Assembly (NCBI GenBank): GCA_020161015.1
Contig: JAIUOT010000005.1
Span: forward strand, 1 to 60,724
Origin: Actinomycetota bacterium
GTDB taxonomy: Bacteria > Actinomycetota > Actinomycetes > Propionibacteriales > Propionibacteriaceae
DNA length: 60,724 nt
Reading direction: 5' to 3'
A program made the position numbers and the translations under genes. This document shows, in pieces, positions 1-10,155 of the stretch (within the stretch, counting starts at the first letter, position 1; each line of letters begins with the position of its first letter). The notes under the pieces were generated by a model. That model made no database searches, was not told the origin of the DNA, and saw nothing but the letters and a program-made list of their open reading frames with translations.

Positions 1-118
1 ACTGGCGCGACACCCCCTGGGCCTTGGCCGCATGGGCGACCGGCCAACCCTGCTCGACCACCCTGCTGATCAGCAGCCGCCTGCCGAACACCGTCAGATG
101 AGCCCTACATTGGGACAC
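1..118 (-). CDS. IS481-family transposase, N-terminal part (cut by window edge)
   Basis: Only the first 39 codons are in view. A GTG start at 118 follows a strong GGAGG ribosome site (GAAGGAGGTTCTCCC). The peptide contains RLLISRVVEQGWPVAHAAKA and then GVSRQ, the helix-turn-helix opening typical of IS481 transposases (usual pattern: GWPVA followed by a GVSR turn). The DDE catalytic core would lie beyond the window. No stop codon interrupts the visible part. Confidence 0.8.
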   Translation of the reverse strand, partial: MSQCRAHLTVFGRRLLISRVVEQGWPVAHAAKAQGVSRQ

Positions 119-220
119 GGGAGAACCTCCTTCGGATGTGGGCCTTCGCAAGTCACGCCCCAACGGGGGTTCTCCCTCTTCGTCAACCAGCCCGTGTCAC
201 CAACGTCCCGGCCGAGTACA
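1..220 (-). mobile_element. IS481-family insertion sequence, one end (runs off the window)
   Basis: The stretch holds the start of an IS481-type transposase reading off the left edge. Its outer end appears to be at base 220, where the minus strand begins TGTACTCGGCCGGGACG, a plausible terminal repeat opening with TGT. Immediately outside is CCTAGC (221-226), which fits the NCTAGN target that IS481-type elements are known to duplicate. The other end is not visible, so completeness cannot be judged. Confidence 0.75.
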
Positions 221-230
221 CCTAGCGCCC

Positions 231-317
231 AGGGCCAGCCCTCCCGATCGAGGGCCAGCCCTCTCGTCGAGGGCCAGCACCGGGGTACGAGCCCTCGGCG
301 TCAAGGCTGGCCCTCGG
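231..317. repeat. Cluster of GAGGGCCAGCCCTC palindromes
   Basis: AGGGCCAGCCCTC occurs at 231-243 and 250-263 and is cut short at 269-280. An inverted copy (GGCTGGCCCTCG) follows at 306-317. Each full unit is its own reverse complement apart from the central two bases, so the array can form several small hairpins. It lies between the IS481 end and the tandem repeat downstream of lemA. No coding potential is evident. Confidence 0.6.
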
Positions 318-320
318 CGA

Positions 321-380
321 TGCCGGGGACGCAGGACGGACGCCGGGGACGCAGGACGGATGCCGGGGACGCAGGACGCA
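321..380. repeat. Three 20-bp direct tandem repeats downstream of lemA
   Basis: The unit TGCCGGGGACGCAGGACGGA starts at 321, 341 and 361 with one or two substitutions per copy and no spacer. The array directly precedes the lemA terminator hairpin. With no unique spacers it is not a CRISPR array; a variable-number tandem repeat is more likely. Confidence 0.8.
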
Positions 381-410
381 CGAGAGCCGCCGGCGGGCCG
401 GCGGCTCTCG
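381..410 (-). terminator. Terminator hairpin after lemA
   Basis: A perfect 13-bp stem (CGAGAGCCGCCGG with its complement) and a 4-base loop start ten bases beyond the lemA stop. There is no clear U-run, as is common in high-GC actinobacteria. Confidence 0.7.
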
Positions 411-419
411 GGAGACGTC

Positions 420-1235
420 CTACTGCTGCGGGGGCTGCTGGTAGGTGGGCGGCTGGTAGGTCGGCGGCTGCGGGGCCGGTGCCTGCGGCGGCGGGGCATA
501 CGTCGGCGGCTGCGGGGCGCCGAACTCCCCCGGCGCCGGAGCGGCCGGGTTCGCCTGCGGGTAGGCCTGCGGGTTCGGCAGGGCGGACGGCTGGCTGCCG
601 GCGGCGAGCTGGTCGTTGGTGGGCTCGGGGACGGCGCCCTCTGGCCGGTCGCTGATCTCGCCGAACCTGACCTTCGGCGCCTGCCGGACGGCGGCCTCGT
701 TGACCTCGAAGTACGTCGCCTTCTCGAATTTGAACATCCCGGCGAGGATGTTCGAGGGGAACGACTCGACCTGCGTGTTGTAGTTGCGCACGTTGGCGTT
801 GTAGAAGCGCCGGCCGGCCGCGATCCGGTCCTCGGTGGCGGTCAGCTCGCGCTGGAGTTCGAGGAAGTTCACGTTGCTCTTGAGCTCGGGGTACGCCTCG
901 ACGGAGACGAGCAGGTTGCGCACGGCTCCGCTCAGCTGCTCCTCCACCTGCGCCCGCTCCTGGGTCACCGCGCCGCCACCGGCCTGGGCCAGCGCCGCTG
1001 CCTGGTTGCGCAGCCGGGTGACGCCCTCGAGGGTGTTGCGCTCGTGGGCGGCGTAGGCGCGCACCGTCTCGACCAGGTTCGGGATCAGGTCGTAGCGGCG
1101 GTTCAGCTCGACGTCGATCTGTCGCCACGACTCCTGGATCAGGTTCCGGGAGCGGACGAAGCCGTTGTACAGCGACACCGCGTAGAACCCGATGCCGAGG
1201 ACGACGAGCAGGAGGATGAGGAAGAACCACAGCAT
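420..1235 (-). CDS. lemA: LemA family membrane protein
   Basis: A 271-residue protein with an N-terminal membrane helix (FFLILLLVVLGIGFYAV, residues 4-20) followed by the conserved LemA core: YNGFVRSRNLIQESWRQIDV, then RRYDLIPNLVETV, and SNVNFLELQREL with the FYNANVRNYNT segment. The C-terminal 60 residues or so are rich in Pro, Gln and Tyr (PPTYAPPPQAP repeats) and probably disordered. LemA proteins are membrane-anchored coiled-coil proteins whose biochemical role is unsettled. No partner gene (such as htpX or a TPM-domain gene) adjoins it. A TAGGCT -10-like box lies at 1274-1279 on the same strand. Confidence 0.93.
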   Translation of the reverse strand: MLWFFLILLLVVLGIGFYAVSLYNGFVRSRNLIQESWRQIDVELNRRYDLIPNLVETVRAYAAHERNTLEGVTRLRNQAAALAQAGGGAVTQERAQVEEQLSGAVRNLLVSVEAYPELKSNVNFLELQRELTATEDRIAAGRRFYNANVRNYNTQVESFPSNILAGMFKFEKATYFEVNEAAVRQAPKVRFGEISDRPEGAVPEPTNDQLAAGSQPSALPNPQAYPQANPAAPAPGEFGAPQPPTYAPPPQAPAPQPPTYQPPTYQQPPQQ

Positions 1236-1366
1236 CCCGGTTTCTCCATTCGGTTAGGTGACCGGCCGAGCCCAGCCTAACGACCCCCACCGGTGCTGGC
1301 GAGGGCCGGGAGCGCAGGGCCACGCCGGATCAGTCGCGCAGGATCAGTCGCGCAGGGTCGCGCGGG

Positions 1367-1909
1367 TCACTCCAGGCCGAGGTCGGCCAGGCCGACGGCG
1401 TACCGGTAGGGGACGCCCGCAGCCTCGATGCGCTCGCGGGCGCCGGTGTTGCGGTCGACGATCACCGCGACGCCGACCACCTCTCCCCCGGCCTCGCGGA
1501 CGGCCTCCACGGCCGTCATCACCGAACCGCCGGTGGTCGAGGTGTCCTCCACCACGAGGACGCGGCGTCCGGCGACCCCTGTGCCCTCGATCCGTCGCTG
1601 GAGCCCGTGGGCCTTGGACTCCTTGCGCACGACGAAGGCGTCGAGCCGGCCCCCGGCGTGGGCGGCGTGGTGCAGCATCGCGACGGCGACCGGGTCGGCG
1701 CCAAGGGTGAGCCCGCCGACGGCCTCGAAGTCCCAGTCCGCGACGAGGTCGGTCATGACCTGCCCGACCAGCGGCGCCGCGAACCCGTCCAGGGTGACCC
1801 GCCGCAGGTCCACGTAGTAGTCGGCCTCCTTGCCGGAGGCGAGGGTCACCCGTCCCCGGACGACGGCAAGGGTCTGGATCTGTTCGATGAGCTCTTCGCG
1901 CGCAGCCAT
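1367..1909 (-). CDS. pyrE: Orotate phosphoribosyltransferase
   Basis: This enzyme joins orotate to PRPP, giving orotidine 5'-phosphate in pyrimidine synthesis. The 180-residue protein has the GRVTLASGKEADYYVDLRR substrate segment and the PRPP-binding loop VLVVEDTSTTGGS, normal size and order for PyrE. ATG at 1909 (MAAREELIEQ) was chosen because a TACGGT box ends seven bases upstream with no Shine-Dalgarno between them, as expected of a leaderless mRNA. The upstream gene ends 17 bases away, so read-through is also possible. The other pyr genes are not nearby. A 14-bp direct repeat (GGATCAGTCGCGCA and variant, 1327-1354) follows the stop. Confidence 0.93.
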   Translation of the reverse strand: MAAREELIEQIQTLAVVRGRVTLASGKEADYYVDLRRVTLDGFAAPLVGQVMTDLVADWDFEAVGGLTLGADPVAVAMLHHAAHAGGRLDAFVVRKESKAHGLQRRIEGTGVAGRRVLVVEDTSTTGGSVMTAVEAVREAGGEVVGVAVIVDRNTGARERIEAAGVPYRYAVGLADLGLE

Positions 1910-1916
1910 GGGCGCA

Positions 1917-1922
1917 ACCGTA
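1917..1922 (-). promoter_or_regulatory. -10 box for leaderless pyrE
   Basis: TACGGT on the minus strand, seven bases before the pyrE ATG. This fits the TANNNT actinobacterial -10 pattern and would start transcription at or next to the start codon. No convincing -35 is seen. Confidence 0.45.
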
Positions 1923-1926
1923 GCGG

Positions 1927-2736
1927 TCAGGAGAACCAGCCCCGGCTCCAGGCCGGGGAGGGGGACGGCTCCGCGTCCGCGTCGGTGAACGGGACGGCGC
2001 CGCCCAGCCACCGGGCGAGCTCGCGGCCGGCCAGCAGGCGGTAGGGGAACACGGCGCGGGCGACCCTGCGCTCCAGCGCCTGGACGGGCACCTGCTCCCC
2101 GGCGGCGACCACGAGGTTGCCGAAGCGGCGGCCCTTCCACACCGGGACCTCCGCGCTGACCGCCGCCTGCCCGAAGGACGCCGCGAACCCGGCGAGGCAG
2201 CGCCGCGCCCATCCGAACGGCGCGGCGTCGGTCAGGTTCATCACCACGAGCCCTTCGGGACGCAGCAGGCGCCGGGCCTCGGCGAGGAACTCCATCGTGC
2301 CCAGTTCCGGCGGGACGCTGGCGCCGGCGAAGGCGTCCACGATCACCGTGTCGGCGCAGCCGCTGGGCAGGTCCGCGGTGCCGGCGCGCCCGTCCACCGG
2401 CCGGATGCGGATCCCGGAGTGGCGCGGCAGGGGCAACCGGTCGCGGACCTGGGCGATCAGGGCCTCGTCCGGCTCGAGCACCACCTGCGCGGTGCGCGGA
2501 CGGCGGGCCTCGACGTAGCGGGGCAGCGTGAGCCCGCCGCCACCGACGTGGATGATGCGCACCCGCGCCTGCGGCGGGCGGGCCAGCACCGTCTCATCCA
2601 GGACCTCCGCGATGCGGCGGACGTACTCGAACTCCAGCCGGAGCGGGTCGGTCGGGTCCACCCAGGACTGCTCCGTGCGCCCGTTCACCACGAGGAACGC
2701 GCGCCGGTCGTCCGGGGCGGGCACCACCTGGCTCAT
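1927..2736 (-). CDS. Spermidine synthase-like SAM-fold protein
   Basis: A 269-residue single-domain protein with a Rossmann methyltransferase/aminopropyltransferase fold. The glycine motif VRIIHVGGGGLTLPRYVEA lies near residues 59-77, followed by VVLEPDE (acidic ligand-binding position), DTVIVDAFAG near residues 128-137, and GLVVMNLTD. It resembles the actinobacterial spermidine-synthase-like family, in which the true substrate is mostly unknown; it lacks the membrane half of the fused MFS/spermidine synthase type. ATG at 2736 has TAGGCT six bases upstream and no ribosome site, suggesting a leaderless transcript that may continue into pyrE. Confidence 0.8.
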   Translation of the reverse strand: MSQVVPAPDDRRAFLVVNGRTEQSWVDPTDPLRLEFEYVRRIAEVLDETVLARPPQARVRIIHVGGGGLTLPRYVEARRPRTAQVVLEPDEALIAQVRDRLPLPRHSGIRIRPVDGRAGTADLPSGCADTVIVDAFAGASVPPELGTMEFLAEARRLLRPEGLVVMNLTDAAPFGWARRCLAGFAASFGQAAVSAEVPVWKGRRFGNLVVAAGEQVPVQALERRVARAVFPYRLLAGRELARWLGGAVPFTDADAEPSPSPAWSRGWFS

Positions 2737-2742
2737 GGACGG

Positions 2743-2748
2743 AGCCTA
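2743..2748 (-). promoter_or_regulatory. -10 box for leaderless spermidine-synthase-like gene
   Basis: TAGGCT on the minus strand, six bases before the ATG at 2736, with no Shine-Dalgarno in the gap. Confidence 0.45.
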
Positions 2749-2789
2749 GGCGACGCCCCGGGTGCTGGTTCGGATCCGCTCCGCGCCAC

Positions 2790-2795
2790 TAGGGT
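2790..2795 (+). promoter_or_regulatory. -10 box upstream of Pro-rich membrane protein
   Basis: TAGGGT about 40 bases before the ATG at 2836, in the divergent gap. It would give a leadered mRNA; GCAGGGTGGGGCG ahead of the ATG could act as the ribosome site. Confidence 0.35.
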
Positions 2796-2835
2796 TTGGC
2801 CAGCAGACCGGCTTTCTCTTCCGCAGGGTGGGGCG

Positions 2836-4467
2836 ATGGTGACACAGCAGCAGTCAGGGGCCGAACCGGGCGAGGGCGCCCAGCCCACAGGACCCGGGCA
2901 GGACCCGGAGGCCAGCCAGGGCGTACCGGCGGAGGCGACGCCACCGCAGGACGCCGCGCCGAGCGCCGACCAGCCGGCCCGGGACGCGACCGCGGGACCC
3001 GACGTCACGGCCACCCAGCCGATCGGGCAGCAGCCGGAGCCGACGCTGGCCTTCGACCCCGCCACGCCCCCGGGGCCGGTCGGGTCGTTCGCGAGCGCCC
3101 CGCCGCCCGTCCCCGGGGTGGTGCCCGGCCCGGGCTATCCGGAACAGCCGGCCTGGCCCGGCGCGCCCTACCCGCCCGGCACGCCCGGCTACCCGGTCGC
3201 GGGCGGTGCCTACCCTCCGGGCCCGGTGCCACCGCAGGGCTACCCCGCCGACCAGCCCTCCCCCGGCCAGCCCTACCCCGGCCAGCCCTACCCGGGCGAC
3301 CAGGCCTTCGCCGGGCAGCAGTACCCCGCCGACCAGTACGCGCAGGCCTACCCCGGGGGCCAGCCCTACCCCGGACAGCCCTACGCCGGCGCGTCCTACC
3401 CCGGGCAGTTCACCCAGCCGCCGGGCGGGCCGCCCGCGCCCCGCAAGAACCGCACCGGCCTGTTCATCCTGCTCGGGGCCGGCGCGCTCGTGCTCGCGCT
3501 GGTCGCGGTGTTCGCACTGTTCCGCCCCGCGTCCCCGACGGCGGGCCCCCAAGCCACAGCCCCCGCGACCTCGGGTGCGCCCACGACGGGAACGAGCACC
3601 TCCGCGCCGCCGCCCACACCGGCCGACGCCGCTGCCGCCGTCCAGGGCTACCTCGACGCGCTCGCGCAGGGGGACGCGGCGACCGCGCTGTCCTACGCAG
3701 CGGTGGCACCGGCCGACACCTCGCTGCTCTCCGCGGAGATGCTCGCCGCGGGACGCCTCGTCGCGCCGATCAGCGACATCCGCGTGGCCCCGTCCTCCGG
3801 CGCCTCGGGGACGGAAACCGTCTCGGCCAGCTACAAGGTCGGCGAGCGTGTGGTGGACGCGTCGTTCGAGGTCGTCCAGACCGGCAGCGCGTGGCTGCTC
3901 CAGGACGTCGCCGCGAGCGTGAGCCTCACCTCGCTGTCGCCGGCCACCGTCCCGCTCGCGGTGAACGGCGTCCCGGTGAGCTCCGCGTCGGTGACCCTGT
4001 TCCCGGGCAGCTACACCGTCGCCGCGCAGGACGCCCGCTTCGCGGTCAGCCACGGCACCTTCCTCGTGGAGTCGCCGGGCGCCACGCCTGACACGTTCTC
4101 GATGGAGCTGAAGCTGAGCTCTGCCGGGACGGCGAAGGTGCGGGCGGCCGCGCAGAAGAAGCTGAACTCCTGCCTCAAGACGCGCTCGCTCGCGCCTGCC
4201 GGCTGCGCGTTCGGCACCTACCTGCCCAAGGGCAACAAGGCCCGCACCTCGACGATCCGCTGGACGGTCACCAAGGGCGCGACCGCCATGAAGAAGATCA
4301 AGCCGGCCCTCGACGCGGGCAACCCGACCATGGCGCGGGCGAGCGTGAACGTGCAGGTCAAGGTCAACCTCAGTTCGACCAACGGACGCCGCTGGTACGG
4401 CTACAGCGCGATCTACCTGGTGCTCGCCGACCTGTCGGGGGAGTCGGTGAAGGTCACCTTCCCCTGA
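2836..4467 (+). CDS. Pro/Gly/Tyr-rich single-pass membrane protein with extracytoplasmic domain
   Basis: A 543-residue protein of unrecognised function. Residues 1-205 are a low-complexity cytoplasmic region ending in YPGQP/YPADQ repeats, then a basic RKNR stop and one helix (LFILLGAGALVLALVAVFALF, about 209-230). A Ser/Thr/Pro linker leads to a roughly 290-residue outer domain with a segment resembling DUF4878/NTF2-like lumazine folds (DAAAAVQGYLDALAQGDAATALSYA) and a Cys pair (SCLKTRSLAPAGC). This layout is common in actinobacterial envelope proteins. The reading frame is open further upstream, but ATG 2836 follows a GGTGGGGCG-like site and removes an implausible Arg/Gly-rich leader. It converges on clpB. 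Confidence 0.8.
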   Translation: MVTQQQSGAEPGEGAQPTGPGQDPEASQGVPAEATPPQDAAPSADQPARDATAGPDVTATQPIGQQPEPTLAFDPATPPGPVGSFASAPPPVPGVVPGPGYPEQPAWPGAPYPPGTPGYPVAGGAYPPGPVPPQGYPADQPSPGQPYPGQPYPGDQAFAGQQYPADQYAQAYPGGQPYPGQPYAGASYPGQFTQPPGGPPAPRKNRTGLFILLGAGALVLALVAVFALFRPASPTAGPQATAPATSGAPTTGTSTSAPPPTPADAAAAVQGYLDALAQGDAATALSYAAVAPADTSLLSAEMLAAGRLVAPISDIRVAPSSGASGTETVSASYKVGERVVDASFEVVQTGSAWLLQDVAASVSLTSLSPATVPLAVNGVPVSSASVTLFPGSYTVAAQDARFAVSHGTFLVESPGATPDTFSMELKLSSAGTAKVRAAAQKKLNSCLKTRSLAPAGCAFGTYLPKGNKARTSTIRWTVTKGATAMKKIKPALDAGNPTMARASVNVQVKVNLSSTNGRRWYGYSAIYLVLADLSGESVKVTFP

Positions 4468-4479
4468 CCCGGTCGCACA

Positions 4480-4521
4480 CGCAGGACGGGCCGCCCGGGA
4501 TGCCGGGCGGCCCGTCCTGCG
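4480..4521. terminator. Bidirectional terminator between converging genes
   Basis: A perfect 19-bp inverted repeat (CGCAGGACGGGCCGCCCGG and complement) with loop GATG, placed between the stop at 4467 and the clpB stop at 4529. It can serve both strands. Confidence 0.85.
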
Positions 4522-4528
4522 TGGTGCC

Positions 4529-7123
<2,595 letters not shown>

Positions 7124-7153
7124 CGTGGGTCGTCTTCTCCTTGGGAAAGCAAA

Positions 7154-7174
7154 GTTGAGTTCACCAGGCTCAAC
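7154..7174. promoter_or_regulatory. HAIR operator (HspR site) upstream of clpB
   Basis: GTTGAGT-N7-GCTCAAC, a one-mismatch version of the HspR-associated inverted repeat CTTGAGT-N7-ACTCAAG. It lies 31 bases before the clpB start. Two related copies precede dnaK. Confidence 0.85.
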
Positions 7175-7209
7175 TAGCTTAGCGCCCCTGCTATTCCGGG
7201 GACGACGAA

Positions 7210-7238
7210 CGCCCCGCCCCGGTGTCGGGGGCGGGGCG
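7210..7238 (-). terminator. Terminator after cysN
   Basis: An 11-bp G/C stem (CGCCCCGCCCC with its complement) and a 7-base loop, 12 bases beyond the cysN stop. Confidence 0.75.
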
Positions 7239-7250
7239 CCGGGACGTGCG

Positions 7251-8498
7251 TCAGGCGAGGAAGCCGGCGCCGACCGTGCGGTTCGTGGCCTCGTCGACCA
7301 GGATCACCGCGCCGGTGGCACGGTTCTCCGCGTAGTCGTCCATGAACAGCGGACGCGAGGCGCGCATGCGCACCCGCCCGATCTCGTTGAGCTCCAGCTG
7401 CTGGGCCGACTCGTCGCGGTGCAGCGTGTTCACGTCGACCTTGTAGACGACCTCGCGGATCTTCACCCGCGCCCACACCGTGGTGTGCTTGATCGCCAGC
7501 GTCCGCCCGGCGGACAACGGCGCGGACTCGTCCATCCAGCACACCCGCAGGTCGAGGTCCTGCCGGGCGGTCGGCTGGTTGTTCGGGCGCACCAGCATGT
7601 CGCCGCGGCTGATGTCGATCTCGTCGGCCAGGCGCAGCACCACCGACATCGGCGGGTAGGCCTCGGGGACCTCCCCGTTCGGGGTGTCGATGCCGGCCAC
7701 CGTCGTCGTGAACCCGCTGGGCAGCACCATGATCGGGTCGCCGGCGCGGATCACCCCGCTGGCCACCGTCCCTGCGTAGCCGCGGTAGTCGCGCGCCTTC
7801 ACCGACTGGGGACGGATCACGTACTGCACGGGGAAGCGGACGTCGCTGAGGTTGCGGTCGCTGGCCACGTGGAGGTGCTCCAGGTGGTACAGCAGCGCCG
7901 GGCCGTCGTACCACGGCGTCCGCGCGCTGCGGGTCACCACGTTGTCGCCGGCGAGCGCCGAGATCGGGATGAACTCCAGGTCGCCGACGTGCAGCCGGCT
8001 CGCGAAAGAGGTGAACTCGTCGACGATCGCGTCGTAGACCTCCTGGGAGAAGTCCACCAGGTCCATCTTGTTGATGCAGACGACGAGGTGGCGCACGCCC
8101 AGCAGCGTGGCGAGGAACGAGTGCCGCCGGCTCTGCTCGGTGAGGCCCTTGCGGGCGTCCACCAGGATCAGCGCCGCGTCGGCCGTCGAGGCGCCGGTGA
8201 CCATGTTCCGCGTGTACTGCGGGTGCCCGGGGGTGTCGGCGATGATGAACTTGCGCCGCGGCGTGGCGAAGTACCGGTACGCCACGTCGATCGTGATGCC
8301 CTGCTCGCGCTCGGCCCGCAGGCCGTCGGTGAGCAGCGCCAGGTCGACGTAGTCGTCGCCGCGCTGGGTGCTGACCCGCTCGACGGCCTCGTACTGGTCG
8401 ATGAAGATCGCCTTCGAGTCGTACAGCAGGCGCCCGATCAGGGTGCTCTTGCCGTCGTCCACGCTTCCGGCGGTGGCGAACCGCAACAGGTCGCTCAT
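7251..8498 (-). CDS. cysN: Sulfate adenylyltransferase GTPase subunit CysN
   Basis: The GTPase subunit that drives CysD to form adenosine 5'-phosphosulfate from ATP and sulfate. The 415 residues carry the EF-Tu-like motifs GSVDDGKST (11-19), DTPGH (88-92) and NKMD (143-146), then the beta-barrel domains (VQYVIRPQ). There is no C-terminal APS-kinase fusion; that activity is the separate cysC in the same operon. The ATG at 8498 overlaps the cysD stop by one base (TGATG), so it is translationally coupled. Confidence 0.96.
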   Translation of the reverse strand: MSDLLRFATAGSVDDGKSTLIGRLLYDSKAIFIDQYEAVERVSTQRGDDYVDLALLTDGLRAEREQGITIDVAYRYFATPRRKFIIADTPGHPQYTRNMVTGASTADAALILVDARKGLTEQSRRHSFLATLLGVRHLVVCINKMDLVDFSQEVYDAIVDEFTSFASRLHVGDLEFIPISALAGDNVVTRSARTPWYDGPALLYHLEHLHVASDRNLSDVRFPVQYVIRPQSVKARDYRGYAGTVASGVIRAGDPIMVLPSGFTTTVAGIDTPNGEVPEAYPPMSVVLRLADEIDISRGDMLVRPNNQPTARQDLDLRVCWMDESAPLSAGRTLAIKHTTVWARVKIREVVYKVDVNTLHRDESAQQLELNEIGRVRMRASRPLFMDDYAENRATGAVILVDEATNRTVGAGFLA

Positions 8499-9400
8499 CA
8501 GAAGTAGCCCTCCTTCTTGCGGTCCTCCATGGCAGCCTCGCTCACCCGGTCGTCGCCACGGGTGGCCCCGCGCTCGGTCAGGCGGGCGGCGGCGATCTCG
8601 GCCACGATGGCCTCGTTGGTCTCCGCGTCGGACTCGACCGCGGCGGTCAGGTTCGCGTCGCCCATCGTGCGGTAGCGCACCCGCATCCGGCGGATCTCCT
8701 CGCCGTCCTTCGGGACGACGAATTCGTTCACCGCGTAGAGCATCCCGTCGCGCTTCACCACGTCCCGCTCCTGGGCGTAGTACAGGTTCGGCAGCGGGAT
8801 GTCCTCGGCCTCGATGTAGGCCCAGGTGTCCAGCTCGGTCCAGTTCGACAGCGGGAACACCCGGATGCTCTCCCCGGAGAACACCCGCCCGTTGTAGAGG
8901 TTCCACAGCTCGGGACGCTGGTTCTTGGGGTCCCACTGGCCGAAGTCGTCGCGGAAGGAGAACACGCGCTCCTTGGCGCGGGCCTTCTCCTCGTCGCGGC
9001 GGGCCCCGCCGAACAGGGCGTCGAAGCGGTGCTGCTCCGCCGCGTCCAGCAGGACGGGGGTCTGGATGCGGTTGCGGGAGCCGTTGGGCTCCTCCTGCAC
9101 CAGCCCGCGCTCGATGGCGTCCGGCACGGACGCGACGACGAGCTGCACCTCGAGCTGCTCCATCCACCAGTCGCGGAAGGCGATCACCTCGGGGAAGTTC
9201 AGCCCGGTGTCGACGTGCATGAACGGGAACGGGATGCGCGCCGGGGCGAACGCCTTCTGCGCGAGCACGCTCATCACCACCGAGTCCTTGCCGCCGGAGA
9301 ACAGCAGGCAGGGACGCTGCATCTCCGCGGCCACCTCCCGGATGATGTGGATGCTCTCCGCCTCCAGGGCGCGGAGCTGGCTGAGCACGTAGCCGGTCAT
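8498..9400 (-). CDS. cysD: Sulfate adenylyltransferase subunit CysD
   Basis: The catalytic adenylyltransferase subunit, an ATP-pyrophosphatase-type enzyme of 300 residues. The PP-loop SGGKDS is at 35-40, with [17 protein letters not shown] downstream and the conserved C-terminal KKEGYF ending. The start at 9400 (MTGYVLSQL) overlaps the cysQ stop in an ATGA and has AGGAGGACG upstream. It pairs with cysN immediately after. Confidence 0.96.
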   Translation of the reverse strand: MTGYVLSQLRALEAESIHIIREVAAEMQRPCLLFSGGKDSVVMSVLAQKAFAPARIPFPFMHVDTGLNFPEVIAFRDWWMEQLEVQLVVASVPDAIERGLVQEEPNGSRNRIQTPVLLDAAEQHRFDALFGGARRDEEKARAKERVFSFRDDFGQWDPKNQRPELWNLYNGRVFSGESIRVFPLSNWTELDTWAYIEAEDIPLPNLYYAQERDVVKRDGMLYAVNEFVVPKDGEEIRRMRVRYRTMGDANLTAAVESDAETNEAIVAEIAAARLTERGATRGDDRVSEAAMEDRKKEGYF

Positions 9401-10155
9401 CGTCCTCCTTCGATCTGTGCCACCGCGGCGAGCAGCCGGGGGGCGAGTTCGGCCCGGCAGACCAGGAGGTCCGGCAGCCAGGGATCCGAATTGTTGTAGG
9501 CCAGCGGCGAGCCGTCCAGCCGGCTGGTGTGCAGGCCAGCCGCCGCGGCGACCGCGACGGGGGCCGCGGAGTCCCACTCGTACTGCCCGCCACCGTGCAG
9601 GTAGGCGTCCGCCTCGCCGGTGACCACCGCCATCGCCTTCACCCCGGCCGAGCCCATCGCGACGAGCTCCACCGGCAGCAGCGCGCCGAGGCGACGCACC
9701 AGCTCCGGCGGGCGGCTGCGGCTCACCGCGACCCGCAGCGGGCCGTCCTCGCGCGCGGCCGGGGGCGGCACGGGTCGCTCGGTGCCGAAGACCTGGCCCC
9801 GGGCCGGCACTGCGACCGCGCCGGCGACCAGGCCGGCCCCGCGCTGCCACAGGGCGACGTGGACGGCGAAGTCGGTGCGCCAGGCTCCGTCGGTGCGCTC
9901 GGCGTACTCCCGGGTGCCGTCGAGCGGATCGACGATCCACACCCGGTCCGCGGACAGGCGCCGGCGGTCGTCCTTCGCCTCCTCCGACAGCACGGCGTCC
10001 GCGGGGCGCAGCTGCCCGAGCCGCTCCAGCAGGAAGGCGTTCGACCGGCGGTCGCCCTCCGCACCCAGGTCCGCCGGGTCCTGCACACGGAGGTCGAGCA
10101 GCACGCGTCCTGCGCCCTCGGCGAGCGCGGCGGCCAGCGCGGCGTCAGATGTCAT
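9397..10155 (-). CDS. cysQ: 3'(2'),5'-bisphosphate nucleotidase CysQ
   Basis: Removes the 3'-phosphate of PAP, the by-product of PAPS-using enzymes (also of PAPS itself). The 252-residue inositol-monophosphatase-fold protein has SEEAKDD (57-63), the metal-binding DPLDGTREY (76-84) and the late WDSAAPVAVA motif. It is overlapped on both sides, 11 bases with cysC and 4 with cysD, so it belongs to the same operon. A PAP phosphatase here fits either a sulfate-reducing or a sulfotransferase pathway; only the latter has a gene nearby. Confidence 0.9.
   Translation of the reverse strand: MTSDAALAAALAEGAGRVLLDLRVQDPADLGAEGDRRSNAFLLERLGQLRPADAVLSEEAKDDRRRLSADRVWIVDPLDGTREYAERTDGAWRTDFAVHVALWQRGAGLVAGAVAVPARGQVFGTERPVPPPAAREDGPLRVAVSRSRPPELVRRLGALLPVELVAMGSAGVKAMAVVTGEADAYLHGGGQYEWDSAAPVAVAAAAGLHTSRLDGSPLAYNNSDPWLPDLLVCRAELAPRLLAAVAQIEGGR

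Noticed and set aside
231-380. Short repeats resembling a CRISPR array
   Set aside because: Units are contiguous or self-palindromic, have no unique spacers of about 30-40 bases, and no cas gene is present.
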